The notes: a model not told the origin generated them from the sequence alone. DNA of 64,000 nt from CAYNWK01 sp964400875 (GCA_964400875.1 CAYNWK010000002.1:1-64000); one strand, 5' to 3'. Shown: positions 52,824 through 62,290, counted from the stretch's first letter. Made by a program: numbers and translations.

Positions 52824-54425
52824 TCAGCTTGGACGGTCTGCTTTCTTGCGAGACCAATCCCACATGAAGAACAATACCGCGCTGGCTAAACCCAGGCCGA
52901 CGGTTTTAAAAACATCCTGCACCGGCCACTCCAATGGGGTGACCCGGCGCAGGTACCAGGGCACGAACCAGGCGAGGATGAAACCCAATCCAATTAAAGT
53001 CCGCGTAAGCCAGGGATCGCGGCTTTCGCGTTGGCTTACCCAGGCCCAGGCGCCCAGCGCGATCTGTAAGCCTGCAAAAGCCACCCTGTAGCGTGGGTTA
53101 TCCCACAAATCACCGCCGCTGCGCCAGGAGGCTAGCAACACCCCCCACCATACAATCAGGCTCAGACCTCCCGCAACACGTATCTGCCTGGATCGCTCCC
53201 TCCCCCAGGACAGGAGTACCCGCAAAGGCGCATAGAGCAGCAAAGGAAGCAGCAATGTCCAGCCCAGCGCGCGCCAAATCGCCAGCGCTTTCCAAACCGG
53301 ATTCCCGCCGGTGAGCACGGCAGCCGGTAGAAAAGGCTGCAAAATACCATATCCTAACAAAAACCAGACGTGAACGGATTCCGGCGTGGAGCGGAAGATC
53401 TTCTGCAGCCACCCAGAACCCTGCCTGGCGACATGGGTCTGCCATTTAACGGCTTCCCGCAGCCACCATCCGGCCAGGGCGACGGGGTTATTGATCCCCT
53501 GAGGGGCGATGCGTCCCCAAAACAACCACAAGCCAACCGCGGCAATTATTGCCAGGCCGATTAAGGCGTACCAAAAATTGCGCTGCCTCCATACCTGCTG
53601 CCCACCCAAAGCCAGCGCCAGGATCAGCAGCATCCCGAGCATCAAAGCAGTGAAAGGCGGCGAGAAAGGCAGGCTAAGCACCAGGCCGACAAGCAGCAAG
53701 GCAAATCCGACCCCGGCGCGATCCTGCCAAAACCACACCAACGCGTAAAAAGCGACCATCACTAGCGTGACAGTAAACGCCTCCCGCATCTGCGAGCTGC
53801 CCAACAAGATAGCCTCCGGGTAGAGCGCAAACGCCCAGGCGCCAAGGTTGGCGGCAGGCGCGTTCCAAACCCGACGGGCAAAGGCCCAGGTGAAGAGCAC
53901 CCCCAGCGAAGAAAACGATGCCGCGATCACCACCATGAGCAGCGGCAGGTGCACGGCGCCCCCCAGGTAGCGGTAAACCAGCGCGCTGAAGAACAACAAC
54001 CCGCCATACTGGTCGGCCAATCGATAGTCTCGAAACGCCGTCCATAAAGGCTCACTGCTGCTTGCCAGCTGCCAGGCGGTCGTATCCCTGGCGTGCGCGT
54101 CCGCCATCACATATCCGGCTTGTTCGACCGGCGAGCCATAGCCCCAGGCCGGCAGGGCCAAATAGAAGAACAAACCCAACGCGAGCCGCAACCCGGCCGC
54201 GCTCATCATCAGCCAGAACAACCACTTTGGGAGCGAGAGAGCCGCGTCGAGGCGGACGGTGCGCCACCCGGCAAACAAGATCAGCGCAGCTAAGAGGAGC
54301 ACCAGCACGAAGGAGAGCCACGAGCGGAAATCCAATGCGCCTAACGAAGCCCAGGTCAGCAATAAGCTGAGAAGGGCCAGCGCGAAAGCCCCGAACAGCC
54401 AGCGTAACCACTTCGGCGCGCTCAT
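52824..54425 (-). CDS. polytopic membrane protein, GT-C-like
   Basis: 533 residues. About twelve hydrophobic segments (LRWLFGAFALALLSLLLTWASLGAL, LLALILFAGWRTVRL, and others). The first large loop (VEQAGYVMADAHARDTTAWQL) is followed by DYRLADQYGGLLFFSALVYRYLG, similar to GT39-type transferases in which a loop-1 Asp is catalytic. Its start overlaps the GT4 stop by four bases, and it ends 21 bases before the gmd -35 box. Donor and acceptor unknown. Confidence 0.62.
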   Translation of the reverse strand: MSAPKWLRWLFGAFALALLSLLLTWASLGALDFRSWLSFVLVLLLAALILFAGWRTVRLDAALSLPKWLFWLMMSAAGLRLALGLFFYLALPAWGYGSPVEQAGYVMADAHARDTTAWQLASSSEPLWTAFRDYRLADQYGGLLFFSALVYRYLGGAVHLPLLMVVIAASFSSLGVLFTWAFARRVWNAPAANLGAWAFALYPEAILLGSSQMREAFTVTLVMVAFYALVWFWQDRAGVGFALLLVGLVLSLPFSPPFTALMLGMLLILALALGGQQVWRQRNFWYALIGLAIIAAVGLWLFWGRIAPQGINNPVALAGWWLREAVKWQTHVARQGSGWLQKIFRSTPESVHVWFLLGYGILQPFLPAAVLTGGNPVWKALAIWRALGWTLLLPLLLYAPLRVLLSWGRERSRQIRVAGGLSLIVWWGVLLASWRSGGDLWDNPRYRVAFAGLQIALGAWAWVSQRESRDPWLTRTLIGLGFILAWFVPWYLRRVTPLEWPVQDVFKTVGLGLASAVLFFMWDWSRKKADRPS

Positions 54426-55603
54426 TCCGCTTCCTCCAGGCCGGAAAGCAGCCGTTCAGCGCGCGCCTCCCAGGAATATGCCTGGGCTGTCTGGCGCGCT
54501 TGCTCAGACAAACCGGCGCGCGCTTCCGGCTGGCTACACAAATTGGTGATTGCCGCGCGCCAGGCAGCGATGTTTTCCGGAGGTAAGAGCACGGCATTCT
54601 CCGGAGAGAGCACCTCGCGCAGTACAGGCAGATCGCTCGACAGGATCACCCGCCCGCAGGCCATGTATTCAAACAATTTCATCGGGCTTAAATAACGAGC
54701 AATATCTCCCCCGGAAGAAGCCGCCACCCTGTGTTGGTAGGGCATCAATAAGAAGTCGCAAGCCGCCTGGTAACCCGGCAGGTCAGCGTTGGGGATAAAT
54801 CCGGTCAGGTGGACGTTGGACAGGTCCCGAGCCTGCGCCTGGGTCTTCAAGCGCTTTACCGCCTCCGGCTCCCCACCAGCGATTATGAAGGATATCCGGG
54901 GAAGCAATCCGGCCAGGTCCAAGAGCATTTCCGCGCCTCTGCCGGCATATAGATGGCCGCTGTAACCGGCGGTGAAGGCGCTTTCGGGAAGGGAGAGGCC
55001 ATGCTTGCGGTTAAGCGCCCGCCGCGCCGTCTGTGGTCCCGGCAGTTCTCGGTATCGTCCCAGGTCCACGCCATCGGGCGCTACGATCGTCCGTGGCGGC
55101 CGCAGCTCGACCTCGAATCGGTGAGAGAGGTCATCCCTAAGCGACGCGGAGATCAACACCATCCGCTCGATGCGACGGCTTCGGAGCATGCGGTGGAAAA
55201 GTAGGGGTCCCGCGGAGCCTTGGGGCATGTCGTGGACTTCAAAAATAGTCCGGATGCCGCGCCAGCTTGCCAGGGCGGCGGCTTGCGGCAGGCGGGTATA
55301 CAGGTAATCAGCTTTCAAAGCTAGTGCCCTGTTTACCGCCCGCCAGCCGTAATCATATTTGCGCAAGGCACGTTTAGCGGCGATCCACTCGATCGGAAAG
55401 CGAACCTGCAAGCCGTAATGGCGGGAGAGGGAATCCCAGTCGCGCGCTTCTTCAGGCATATCCCCTTCGGTACTCACCTCCGGCGCGAGAAGGACGACCT
55501 CGTGTCCGATGGAGGCCAGCCCTTGCGTCATCTTCATTACTTGCAAGGAATTCGCCCGGCGAGAGGGAACCCGGGTTGGGGCGACGACCACGATCTTGAC
55601 CAT
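54422..55603 (-). CDS. glycosyltransferase family 4
   Basis: 393 residues from the ATG at 55603, one base after the flippase stop. The N-terminal GT-B domain opens IVVVAPTRVPSRRANSLQVMKMTQGLASIGHEVVLL. The donor domain has TAGYSGHLYAGRGAEMLLDLA, VHLTGFIPNADLPGYQAACDFLLMPY and LSPMKLFEYMACGRVILSSD, the E-x7-E region that binds the sugar-nucleotide. A retaining transferase that should work on the cytoplasmic, lipid-linked chain before flipping. Confidence 0.88.
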   Translation of the reverse strand: MVKIVVVAPTRVPSRRANSLQVMKMTQGLASIGHEVVLLAPEVSTEGDMPEEARDWDSLSRHYGLQVRFPIEWIAAKRALRKYDYGWRAVNRALALKADYLYTRLPQAAALASWRGIRTIFEVHDMPQGSAGPLLFHRMLRSRRIERMVLISASLRDDLSHRFEVELRPPRTIVAPDGVDLGRYRELPGPQTARRALNRKHGLSLPESAFTAGYSGHLYAGRGAEMLLDLAGLLPRISFIIAGGEPEAVKRLKTQAQARDLSNVHLTGFIPNADLPGYQAACDFLLMPYQHRVAASSGGDIARYLSPMKLFEYMACGRVILSSDLPVLREVLSPENAVLLPPENIAAWRAAITNLCSQPEARAGLSEQARQTAQAYSWEARAERLLSGLEEAE

Positions 55604-55604
55604 C

Positions 55605-56972
55605 TCAGGAAGCCGCGCCCGCCGAGGCTGTTCCCCGGCGCACGTCCAAGGATACACGCGCGGCCGCGATGCCCACGGTGAAGAGGTAATAGCCGGACAA
55701 AATCCCGGCGAAAGCCGTATAACCTAAGACCGGCACCAGCCAGTAAACTGCGGCGACTTTCAAGAGCATACCGGCAAAATTGACCAGCGTCGGGAAAACC
55801 GGGCGGCTCAGGGAGAGCAAGGCCACCCGGTTCCAATAGAAGATATTGACGAAGGTATAACCGATCAACAAGACCACGAGAGCCGGGTATGCAGGCAAGT
55901 ATTCGATTCCGTAAACATAGGAGATGATCCACTGCCCGAAAAGGATCAAGAAGAGTGTCACCGGCACGGAATAAGCCGCCGCCAGCCGCGATCCCTGTCG
56001 GAGGATATACCGAACGTTTTCCCAGTTACGGCGAGCGATCTCTCTGGACAGTTCCGGATAGGTCGCTTTGGGCAGCGGACTGACCGGCAACTGCAGCATA
56101 TTGGCCAGGGCTAAGGCCAGTTTGTAATATCCGGCCGGAACCGTCCCTAGAAACCCGGAAACCCATAACACTTCGCTGTCTTTCGCAATCAAACTGACCG
56201 TCCCGCTCAGGTTGGTGCTGAAAGCGAAGGTCAGCAAGCTGCGGCGCTGGTCTGCAAGCGTGCGGAAAGGCGCCTGCCACCAGCCAGCCCCCCAGCTTTG
56301 CCTGGCGAGCACCAACGCCGAAATCGTATAAGCCAGCGCGCCGAGGACCTTCCCGGTCATGTAGGCCAGGATGATCGCAAACAACCCAGCCCCTGAAAAA
56401 AAGGCGGCGGCGATCAACATCAGCGTCACCGCGCTCTGCAAGGCGGTGATAACGGCGATAGAGCGGAAACGATCGAAAACCTGCAGCAAACCGGTGGCGC
56501 TCTCCGAGATCAGGTTCGCCAGTACGATGCCGCCGTAGATGCGGAACCAGATCGCCAGGCCGACATCATGAGCGAAATACTGCGCCCCCAGCGGAGCCAG
56601 CGCCCAAACCAGGCCAAATGCCAGGACTGAGCCGCCCATTTCCAACAGGCTGGCGGTCTTGAAAGCAGCGGCGGCTTTGGATGGTTCACCTTGCTCTTGA
56701 AAATGGCTGACATAACGCACGACCAGCTCGTTCATACGATAGGAAGCCAACCGGTTGAGGGTGCTGGTAAACGTGGTAACCGCGCCGAGCACACCGAAAT
56801 TCGCCGGCCCCAGCAAGCGCGCGGCCAGAATACCCTGGAGCATGCTCAAAAAGGCTGAGATCCCCGTGGCGCTGAAAAGATAACCGGAATTTTTGAGTAT
56901 CCGCCGGATCAGGGGATTATCAAAAAAACGGTCGAATCTCTCCCGCGCCCGGGAATATACCGACTGGATCAT
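55605..56972 (-). CDS. wzx: Wzx-like polysaccharide flippase (MOP superfamily)
   Basis: 455 residues with 12 or more hydrophobic helices. ILKNSGYLFSATGISAFLSMLQGILAARLLGPANFGVLGAV is the characteristic opening of PST/MviN-type flippases, with the conserved R-x-LGP. It moves undecaprenyl-linked oligosaccharide across the membrane, which implies Wzy-type assembly of at least one glycan and is distinct from the ABC exporter at 41.8-43.9 kb. Located between a GT4 gene and a nucleotide-sugar epimerase gene. Confidence 0.85.
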   Translation of the reverse strand: MIQSVYSRARERFDRFFDNPLIRRILKNSGYLFSATGISAFLSMLQGILAARLLGPANFGVLGAVTTFTSTLNRLASYRMNELVVRYVSHFQEQGEPSKAAAAFKTASLLEMGGSVLAFGLVWALAPLGAQYFAHDVGLAIWFRIYGGIVLANLISESATGLLQVFDRFRSIAVITALQSAVTLMLIAAAFFSGAGLFAIILAYMTGKVLGALAYTISALVLARQSWGAGWWQAPFRTLADQRRSLLTFAFSTNLSGTVSLIAKDSEVLWVSGFLGTVPAGYYKLALALANMLQLPVSPLPKATYPELSREIARRNWENVRYILRQGSRLAAAYSVPVTLFLILFGQWIISYVYGIEYLPAYPALVVLLIGYTFVNIFYWNRVALLSLSRPVFPTLVNFAGMLLKVAAVYWLVPVLGYTAFAGILSGYYLFTVGIAAARVSLDVRRGTASAGAAS

Positions 56973-57007
56973 GCAAAGGATAGGTGTAAGAAAAGCCGGG
57001 GAGACTG

Positions 57008-58006
57008 CTACTTACCCGTTTTGACCTGGCGCGCCCACTCACGCTCGCCTTTGTACCAGGCAACCGTCTCTTCGACGCCTCGATCGAGGGTAAATTCGGG
57101 TCGCCAGCCCAAGAGTTCTTCGGCTTTTTCGACGTTGGCCCAATTTGCCAGCATGTCGGCGGGATGGCGCGGGCGGTGCTCGACGACAGCCTTCCGTCCG
57201 GTTTTTTCCTCAAAAAGATCAACCAGTCCGTTGATCGTGATTGTCTCGTGCCCGCCCAGGTTGATGATCTGGAAGCCCATGGGGCGGAGGCCCAAGATCG
57301 TGCCGCGGGCGATGTCGTCGATGTAGGTAAAACCGCGCGATTGTTCACCATCGCCGTTAATCATCAGCGGTTGGCCCTCCATGATCCACTGGGTAAAGCG
57401 GAACATGACCATATCCGGGCGCCCGGCCGGGCCGTAAACGGTGAAATACCGGAAAATAGTCACGTCAAGATCGTAGAGGTAGTGGTAAGCGTGGCACATC
57501 GCCTCGGCGCCCTTTTTGCTGGCTGCGTAGGGCTGCAAGGGCAGATCGCTGTCCGCGTCCTCGGGAGTCGGCAGCGGCGCGCCAGCGCCGTAAATGCTGG
57601 AAGTGGAAGCTAGTATGAACTTCGGGATCCCGTTTTTCCGGCACAATTCCAGCAAATTCAGCGTGCCGGTGACGTTGGTGTTCACGTAAACCCAGGGATC
57701 CTCCACCGACTGGCGCACACCGGCGCGCGCCGCCAAATTGATGACCCCATCGAATAAAGGCGCATCTGCACGCTTGAGGGGCTCCAGATCGAGCGCTTCG
57801 AAGGCCTCTTTATCGCTGATATCGACCTGGTGAAAAGTGAAGTTTGGATGCTCCTGGACGCGCTTCAAGCGCCAGTGCTTGATGCGCACGTCGTACGCGT
57901 CATTGAGATTGTCCAACCCGAGAACGGTGTGGCCGTCCTCGAGAAGCATTTCGGCAACCCGGGCGCCGATGAACCCCGCCGCGCCGGTGACAAGATACTG
58001 CGCCAT
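57008..58006 (-). CDS. UDP-uronate/UDP-sugar 4-epimerase
   Basis: 332 residues. LVTGAAGFIGARVAEMLLEDG (NAD site), VINLAARAGVRQSVEDPWVY, STSSIYG and YAASKKGAEAMCHAY (Tyr-x3-Lys). IFRYFTVYGPAGRPDMVMFRF is the sequence pattern of UDP-glucuronate 4-epimerases (LpsL/Cap1J type). The neighbour upstream makes a UDP-uronic acid, so the pair probably yields a galacturonic-type sugar. WbpP/TviC-type epimerisation of UDP-GlcNAcA is an alternative. Confidence 0.82.
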   Translation of the reverse strand: MAQYLVTGAAGFIGARVAEMLLEDGHTVLGLDNLNDAYDVRIKHWRLKRVQEHPNFTFHQVDISDKEAFEALDLEPLKRADAPLFDGVINLAARAGVRQSVEDPWVYVNTNVTGTLNLLELCRKNGIPKFILASTSSIYGAGAPLPTPEDADSDLPLQPYAASKKGAEAMCHAYHYLYDLDVTIFRYFTVYGPAGRPDMVMFRFTQWIMEGQPLMINGDGEQSRGFTYIDDIARGTILGLRPMGFQIINLGGHETITINGLVDLFEEKTGRKAVVEHRPRHPADMLANWANVEKAEELLGWRPEFTLDRGVEETVAWYKGEREWARQVKTGK

Positions 58007-58126
58007 ACTCTACCTCATACTTTTTAAAGTTACGCATCCTGCAGGTACTGCGGACGATGGCTTCTTTAAAGCTTGCTCAACCACCTTATCCACCCGCCAG
58101 GTGCGTAAGCGGTTCGTTCCTCGGGT

Positions 58127-59446
58127 TTACAAACGCACGACCTTGGGTTCCTGGTTCCGGTTCAATTTGAGCGCATTGCGGGTGTCGACGATCAGCTCGG
58201 CCGAAGCTAACAGCCTGGCGTAATCATACACCTGGTGATCGGTGATGATCACAACGCAGTCTGCCTGGGACGCCTGCTCATAAAGATCGTCTACGCTGTC
58301 CAAACCCCAATCCTCGTGTCGAATGCGCGGGATGTACGGATCATGGTAAGAGACCTCAGCGCCTTTTTGACGCAGCAGGCCGATGACGTCCAAGGCAGGC
58401 GATTCTCGCAAATCGTCGATATCGGGCTTATAGGCCGCGCCGACGACCAGCACCTTGCTGGCCTTCAGAGGCTTGCAAACCTCGTTCAGCGCATCCTGGA
58501 CGCGGCCGACCACGTAGCGCGGCATGTTGGTGTTTATCTCGGAGGCCAAATCGATAAAGCGCGCTGAATAATTCAAGGTGCGCAGCTTCCAGGAGAGATA
58601 CAGCGGATCGATTGGGATACAGTGACCCCCCAAACCCGGTCCGGGGGTGAACTTCATAAATCCGAAGGGCTTGGTCGCCGCAGCGTCGATCACCTCCCAG
58701 ACGTCGATCCCCAGCTTGTCGCACATGATCGCCATCTCATTGACTAGGCCGATGTTGATCATCCGGAAGGTGTTCTCTAGCAGCTTGGCCATCTCGGCCA
58801 CTTCCGTGGAGGAAACCGGTACAACCGTCTCCAACGCCTGTCTGTACCAGGCAGCTGCCAGCTTGCTGCACTCGGGCGTGATCCCGCCGATAACCTTGGG
58901 CGTATTGTAGGTGGTCCAATCCGTCCGTCCAGGATCGACCCGCTCCGGGGAAAACGCCAGAAAGAAATCCTCCCCCACGACCAGACCGGAGGCTTCGCTT
59001 AACTTCGGCAGCAGGATCTCGCGAGTTGTGCCGGGATAGGTGGTAGATTCCAGGACGATCACCATCCCTGAGTGCATGTATTTCGCCAGGTCGTCAGTCG
59101 CCGTCAGGATGTAAGACAGGTCCGGGTCGCCGGTCTTGCGCAAAGGTGTGGGCACGCAAATGCTTACCGCGTCCGTCTCCCGGATGGCGGAGAATTCCGT
59201 GGTGCCTCTCAAACGACCACTCTCAAGCAGTCGTGCCACCTGTTCGCCAGGGACATCCTGAATGTAACTTTCACCCCGGTTGATGGCCTCGACCTTGCGT
59301 ACGTCCGGGTCGATGCCGGTCACTTCAAAACCGGACTCGGCAAAAATGGTCGCCAGGGGCAGGCCAACGTAGCCCAAACCCAAAACGGCGATCTTCACTT
59401 CACGGCGGTCTAGCCGGTCTAACATAGATTGAACTGCTGGATTCAT
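58127..59446 (-). CDS. nucleotide-sugar 6-dehydrogenase (WbpA/WecC-type)
   Basis: 439 residues; oxidises a UDP-hexose or UDP-HexNAc at C6 to a uronic acid with two NAD. IAVLGLGYVGLPLATIFAESGFEVTGID is the Rossmann site. VPTPLRKTGDPDLSYI and VLESTTYPGTTREILLP are typical of the UDP-HexNAc (WbpA/TviB) subgroup. GPGLGGHCIPIDP contains the catalytic Cys. A plain UDP-glucose dehydrogenase is less likely on these motifs. It is the first gene of the glycan locus in transcription order and has its own TATAAT box. Confidence 0.87.
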   Translation of the reverse strand: MNPAVQSMLDRLDRREVKIAVLGLGYVGLPLATIFAESGFEVTGIDPDVRKVEAINRGESYIQDVPGEQVARLLESGRLRGTTEFSAIRETDAVSICVPTPLRKTGDPDLSYILTATDDLAKYMHSGMVIVLESTTYPGTTREILLPKLSEASGLVVGEDFFLAFSPERVDPGRTDWTTYNTPKVIGGITPECSKLAAAWYRQALETVVPVSSTEVAEMAKLLENTFRMINIGLVNEMAIMCDKLGIDVWEVIDAAATKPFGFMKFTPGPGLGGHCIPIDPLYLSWKLRTLNYSARFIDLASEINTNMPRYVVGRVQDALNEVCKPLKASKVLVVGAAYKPDIDDLRESPALDVIGLLRQKGAEVSYHDPYIPRIRHEDWGLDSVDDLYEQASQADCVVIITDHQVYDYARLLASAELIVDTRNALKLNRNQEPKVVRL

Positions 59447-59481
59447 GTGGTCCTCTTTGTCTAAGCAGGTGAGTGGCAGGT

Positions 59482-59510
59482 ATTATAGATCGGCAAACTG
59501 CCAGACAAAA
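59482..59510 (-). promoter_or_regulatory. probable promoter for the dehydrogenase gene
   Basis: A perfect TATAAT (minus strand, 59482-59487) lies 35 bases upstream of the start. The -35 is poor: TTTTGT at 17 bases or TTGTCT at 15. The GGCAGTTTGCC inverted repeat within the spacer (59491-59502) might bind a regulator. Confidence 0.45.
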
Positions 59511-59545
59511 CCCCCACTTTCCCGGCGAACTGCGTAACTTCTAAC
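59511..59545 (-). repeat. interspersed repeat copy D (inverted)
   Basis: On the minus strand GAAGTTACGCAGTTCGCCGG then GAAAGTGGGGG. The 16 bases AGTTACGCAGTTCGCC are identical to copy C at 60633-60662, which reads on the opposite strand. The two copies bracket the 59582-60625 gene. Confidence 0.62.
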
Positions 59546-59581
59546 TTTTTTAGCAGCATCGCCGACAATCATACCACTTCA

Positions 59582-60625
59582 TCAAATTGGGGCAAACCTC
59601 ATCAACACAGCGAGGTGATCGGAATGTTTGAGATCCTGAGTTTCTAAATGCTGGGCGTCGATCACCTTCCATGGTTGATCCCCTGGCTGTAAAAAGATGT
59701 AATCAAGCCGGCGTTTACCGATTAGACGACCCAAGACCCCATCCAAGGCATGAGTCGCGCCTTGCTGCCCGGGACGTGTGCTGCGAAAGGTGTCTAACCA
59801 GACTGTTTGCATCTTCCTGATCTGCTGGCTATTCTCGGAGGCGTTAAAATCGCCGCCCACCAGCGCCATGCGCCCCTGCGCCGATGCCTCGATCCATTGG
59901 TGCAGCAACATGACCTGACGAATATTGCGACGCTTTCTCAAACTCAGATGGACGCTGGTTGCTAAGAACTCCCTGCCAGGCGCTTTAATATTAACGGTCA
60001 AGGCCAACCGGTTAATCAAAAGGTCATTCCCCTGATTCAATTCGAGGACCTGTGGGTCTTCGAGCGGAAAGCTGCTGAAAACCGCTAACCCTTCCTCAAA
60101 ACCAATCTGCCGGTGCCCATTAGCTCTGGCATAAACGTAAGCCATACCTAAACGTTCAGCCAACCATTTCTCGACATGCACCTCTGCGGTTCTCGCCACT
60201 TCCTGGAGAAGTAATATGTCCGCTTTTTCCCTTTCAACGAGTTCTGCAAAGGCTTCCAAGCGCTGGCGCAATCGTCGGTGTCGAGGCCAATCATGGCATA
60301 GGTTAGCGCTCATCACGGAGAGGCTGTCGCTGCCAGAGCGTAACCCTTTCAACGGAGATCTGATCATCGAGAACTGGCCAACAGGTCTGGTTACGGCAGC
60401 CGCTTTTCGTATCGCGGGCTTCAGAGAATGCAAGCCGGGGATACGCGTTACGGCGCTTATAAGCCTGCTTATCCATCGAAATTTGGTTGAATTTCTCTTA
60501 AATTTATAGGTATTGCCAATATCAATTATTTGCGGAATTTCTTTTGTCAAATATGGCTCCAGGGATTGAAATCGCCCCCCACAAAAACATTTATACCATA
60601 TCCCCCATAGTCGTTCCAATTTCAA
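59582..60625 (-). CDS. endonuclease/exonuclease/phosphatase-family protein
   Basis: 347 residues if begun at the TTG at 60625; an ATG at 60367 would give about 261 residues and already contains the domain. The EEP domain is clear: VMSANLCHDW, ADILLLQEVARTAE (catalytic Glu), ATSVHLSLRKRRN, ALVGGDFNASENS (Asn/Asp), LDYIFLQPGD and LKHSDHLAVLM (final Asp-His). It cleaves a phosphodiester, either DNA or a phospholipid/inositol phosphate. The first 87 codons are visibly more AT-rich and lack domain similarity. Inverted repeat copies flank the gene, which suggests arrival on a mobile element. Confidence 0.75.
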   Translation of the reverse strand: MKLERLWGIWYKCFCGGRFQSLEPYLTKEIPQIIDIGNTYKFKRNSTKFRWISRLISAVTRIPGLHSLKPAIRKAAAVTRPVGQFSMIRSPLKGLRSGSDSLSVMSANLCHDWPRHRRLRQRLEAFAELVEREKADILLLQEVARTAEVHVEKWLAERLGMAYVYARANGHRQIGFEEGLAVFSSFPLEDPQVLELNQGNDLLINRLALTVNIKAPGREFLATSVHLSLRKRRNIRQVMLLHQWIEASAQGRMALVGGDFNASENSQQIRKMQTVWLDTFRSTRPGQQGATHALDGVLGRLIGKRRLDYIFLQPGDQPWKVIDAQHLETQDLKHSDHLAVLMRFAPI

Positions 60626-60632
60626 TACTATT

Positions 60633-60662
60633 AGGAGTTACGCAGTTCGCCAGCGAAGTCGG
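60633..60662 (+). repeat. interspersed repeat copy C
   Basis: AGGAGTTACGCAGTTCGCCA followed by GCGAAGTCGG, eight bases before the endonuclease-family gene. It is the mirror of copy D and shares 14-16 identical bases with copies A and D. Confidence 0.62.
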
Positions 60663-60703
60663 TGTGTTTGGGTGGCAGCACTGAACCCACAAAACTTCGT
60701 TCA

Positions 60704-61255
60704 CTATCCGATTTTTGTATTATCTTGCTCTCGAATCTTAATCTTACGCAAACCAGCAAGGAATTGGGGAATCACAACTTGCGGAAAGCGAGGCCAAGTG
60801 ATCACCACCACTCCAATCAGCCAGATCACCAACCAACAGGCTACGATGGGATTTTGCACGTATGCAAAAAATATAAACAATGCGTAGATCGGTGCTTGGA
60901 AAAGCATCCCTAAGGATCTCGGGATGCCGATACGCCAAAAAATCACCGCCCAATACAAAAGATACCCAAGCACCAGCCAGACGTTAATCCGTCCCGAGAC
61001 CAACAAGTAAACCAACAGTCCAACAGAGACAGTCATATCAATCTCTAAATCGTGTTCTCCCCACCATGAGTGGTATTTTCGTCGACTACGGCGCGCCAAG
61101 GGACCGTCTAGGATATCGCCAGTCCAATCCAAGATCATCGCCCAGACCGCAATCTCCAACCCCTCCTTGCCACGGGATAGTCCTAACCACACCAACCCGC
61201 ATCCCAACAATAAACGAGAGCAAGTCAGCAGATCGGCAAATTGTTTTGCGACCAA
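60704..61255 (-). CDS. CDP-alcohol phosphatidyltransferase
   Basis: About 183 residues from the TTG at 61255 (GAGGG seven bases upstream); another TTG eleven codons earlier is possible. The family motif D-x2-D-G-x2-A-R is present in DILDGPLAR; the downstream part is WWGEHDLEID, in which the two metal-binding Asp residues are kept but the usual Gly is displaced. Five or six membrane helices. It joins a CDP-linked lipid to an alcohol, for example to make phosphatidylglycerol-phosphate or phosphatidylinositol-phosphate; the acceptor is unknown. The EEP-family gene next to it might act on the same lipid. Confidence 0.78.
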   Translation of the reverse strand: MVAKQFADLLTCSRLLLGCGLVWLGLSRGKEGLEIAVWAMILDWTGDILDGPLARRSRRKYHSWWGEHDLEIDMTVSVGLLVYLLVSGRINVWLVLGYLLYWAVIFWRIGIPRSLGMLFQAPIYALFIFFAYVQNPIVACWLVIWLIGVVVITWPRFPQVVIPQFLAGLRKIKIREQDNTKIG

Positions 61256-61265
61256 AATAGAACCC

Positions 61266-62177
61266 TCACCCGCCCATGGATCGTACAATCATTGTAGACC
61301 GATCGGCGTAATGAACTAGCTTACGTGAGACGCTACCTAAAAGTAAGCTCTCGACCGGTCCTAACCCGCGCGAACCGGCCACGATCAGGTCGATCTCGTT
61401 TACCCGAGCATACTCGATCAACTCGGTCGCGGCATCCCCCCGAACCAATACACTTTTCAAATCCACCTTTCCGGAGTGTGCGCTTAAGTAATATCGCTCC
61501 ATCTTGGCGAGCATCTCTTGTCCAGCTCTTTCCTCATCTTCCCCCTGGCGCGCCTCGGTCAGTTCAACCTCACGAATCTGAGCTTGTCGGGCAGATTCCA
61601 TCTCAAGAGGCCAGGCTTGCGCCCAATTTGGCGGCAGACCAATCGGTGGCAATACGTGCATTAGATAAACTTCAACCTCTGCTGGTAGTGGAAATCTCGC
61701 CAGATATAAAGCTGCTTCCTGGCATTCCGGTGAACCGTCCACCGCCAACAGCGTTTTATGAAGACCTTGATAAGGCGCCCGGATCAACAATACCGGACAA
61801 ATCGCATGCTCGACCAGGGTCTGGGCCACGCTACCTAAAAGAATACCCAAGGTCCCGCGTAATCCTTTCGCGCCAAGCACAATCAAGTCAGGGTGATTAA
61901 TCTCGGCGTATTCCAGCAGCTCGTGTGAAGGATACCCGGTGATAAGTTTTGTCTCTACCGCACATTCCACGTCGCTTAACATATCCCCGGCGCGCGCCAG
62001 CATAGCTTCCAAAGCGGCGTAGTTCGAGGCGTTGCGCGGCAACATAACCGTCACGATCGTGATGACGGTATCTGCACCCCATTGGAAATCGTGCACAAAT
62101 TGGGTAGCTGCCCAAGAATGGTCCGAACCGTCTATTGCCAGCAAAATGGAGTGGATCCTACCAATCGAGTCGTCCAT
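61266..62177 (-). CDS. tandem universal stress protein
   Basis: 303 residues from the ATG at 62177, chosen for the AAGGAGG six bases before it. There are two Usp domains: ILLAIDGSDHSWAA with VLGAKGLRGTLGILLGSVAQTLV, and TLLAVDGSPECQEAA with VAGSRGLGPVESLLLGSVSRKLV. Both have the G-x2-G-x9-G-S/T ATP-binding pattern. A cytoplasmic stress or energy-state sensor. It ends ten bases before the phosphatidyltransferase gene and has a strong promoter, so it heads this short unit. Confidence 0.9.
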   Translation of the reverse strand: MDDSIGRIHSILLAIDGSDHSWAATQFVHDFQWGADTVITIVTVMLPRNASNYAALEAMLARAGDMLSDVECAVETKLITGYPSHELLEYAEINHPDLIVLGAKGLRGTLGILLGSVAQTLVEHAICPVLLIRAPYQGLHKTLLAVDGSPECQEAALYLARFPLPAEVEVYLMHVLPPIGLPPNWAQAWPLEMESARQAQIREVELTEARQGEDEERAGQEMLAKMERYYLSAHSGKVDLKSVLVRGDAATELIEYARVNEIDLIVAGSRGLGPVESLLLGSVSRKLVHYADRSTMIVRSMGG

Positions 62178-62261
62178 CTCAGCCTCCTTATCAACCGAGC
62201 TTAGAACTGACTCAAGGACACCCTCTTTCCCCCTCATTCAGATATCCCAACATCCATTTCC

Positions 62262-62290
62262 ACTATATCAAATTTATCCCCCGAATTCAA
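62262..62290 (-). promoter_or_regulatory. sigma-70-type promoter of the universal stress protein unit
   Basis: Minus-strand TTGAAT (62285-62290), 17-base spacer, TATAGT (62262-62267), about 85 bases upstream of the ATG. The leader between is pyrimidine-poor and ends in a strong ribosome site. Confidence 0.65.

Noticed and set aside
58030..58050. Degenerate repeat copy (AAGTTACGCATCCTG)
   Set aside because: Only nine bases of the core match and the tail is absent. Too short to claim.
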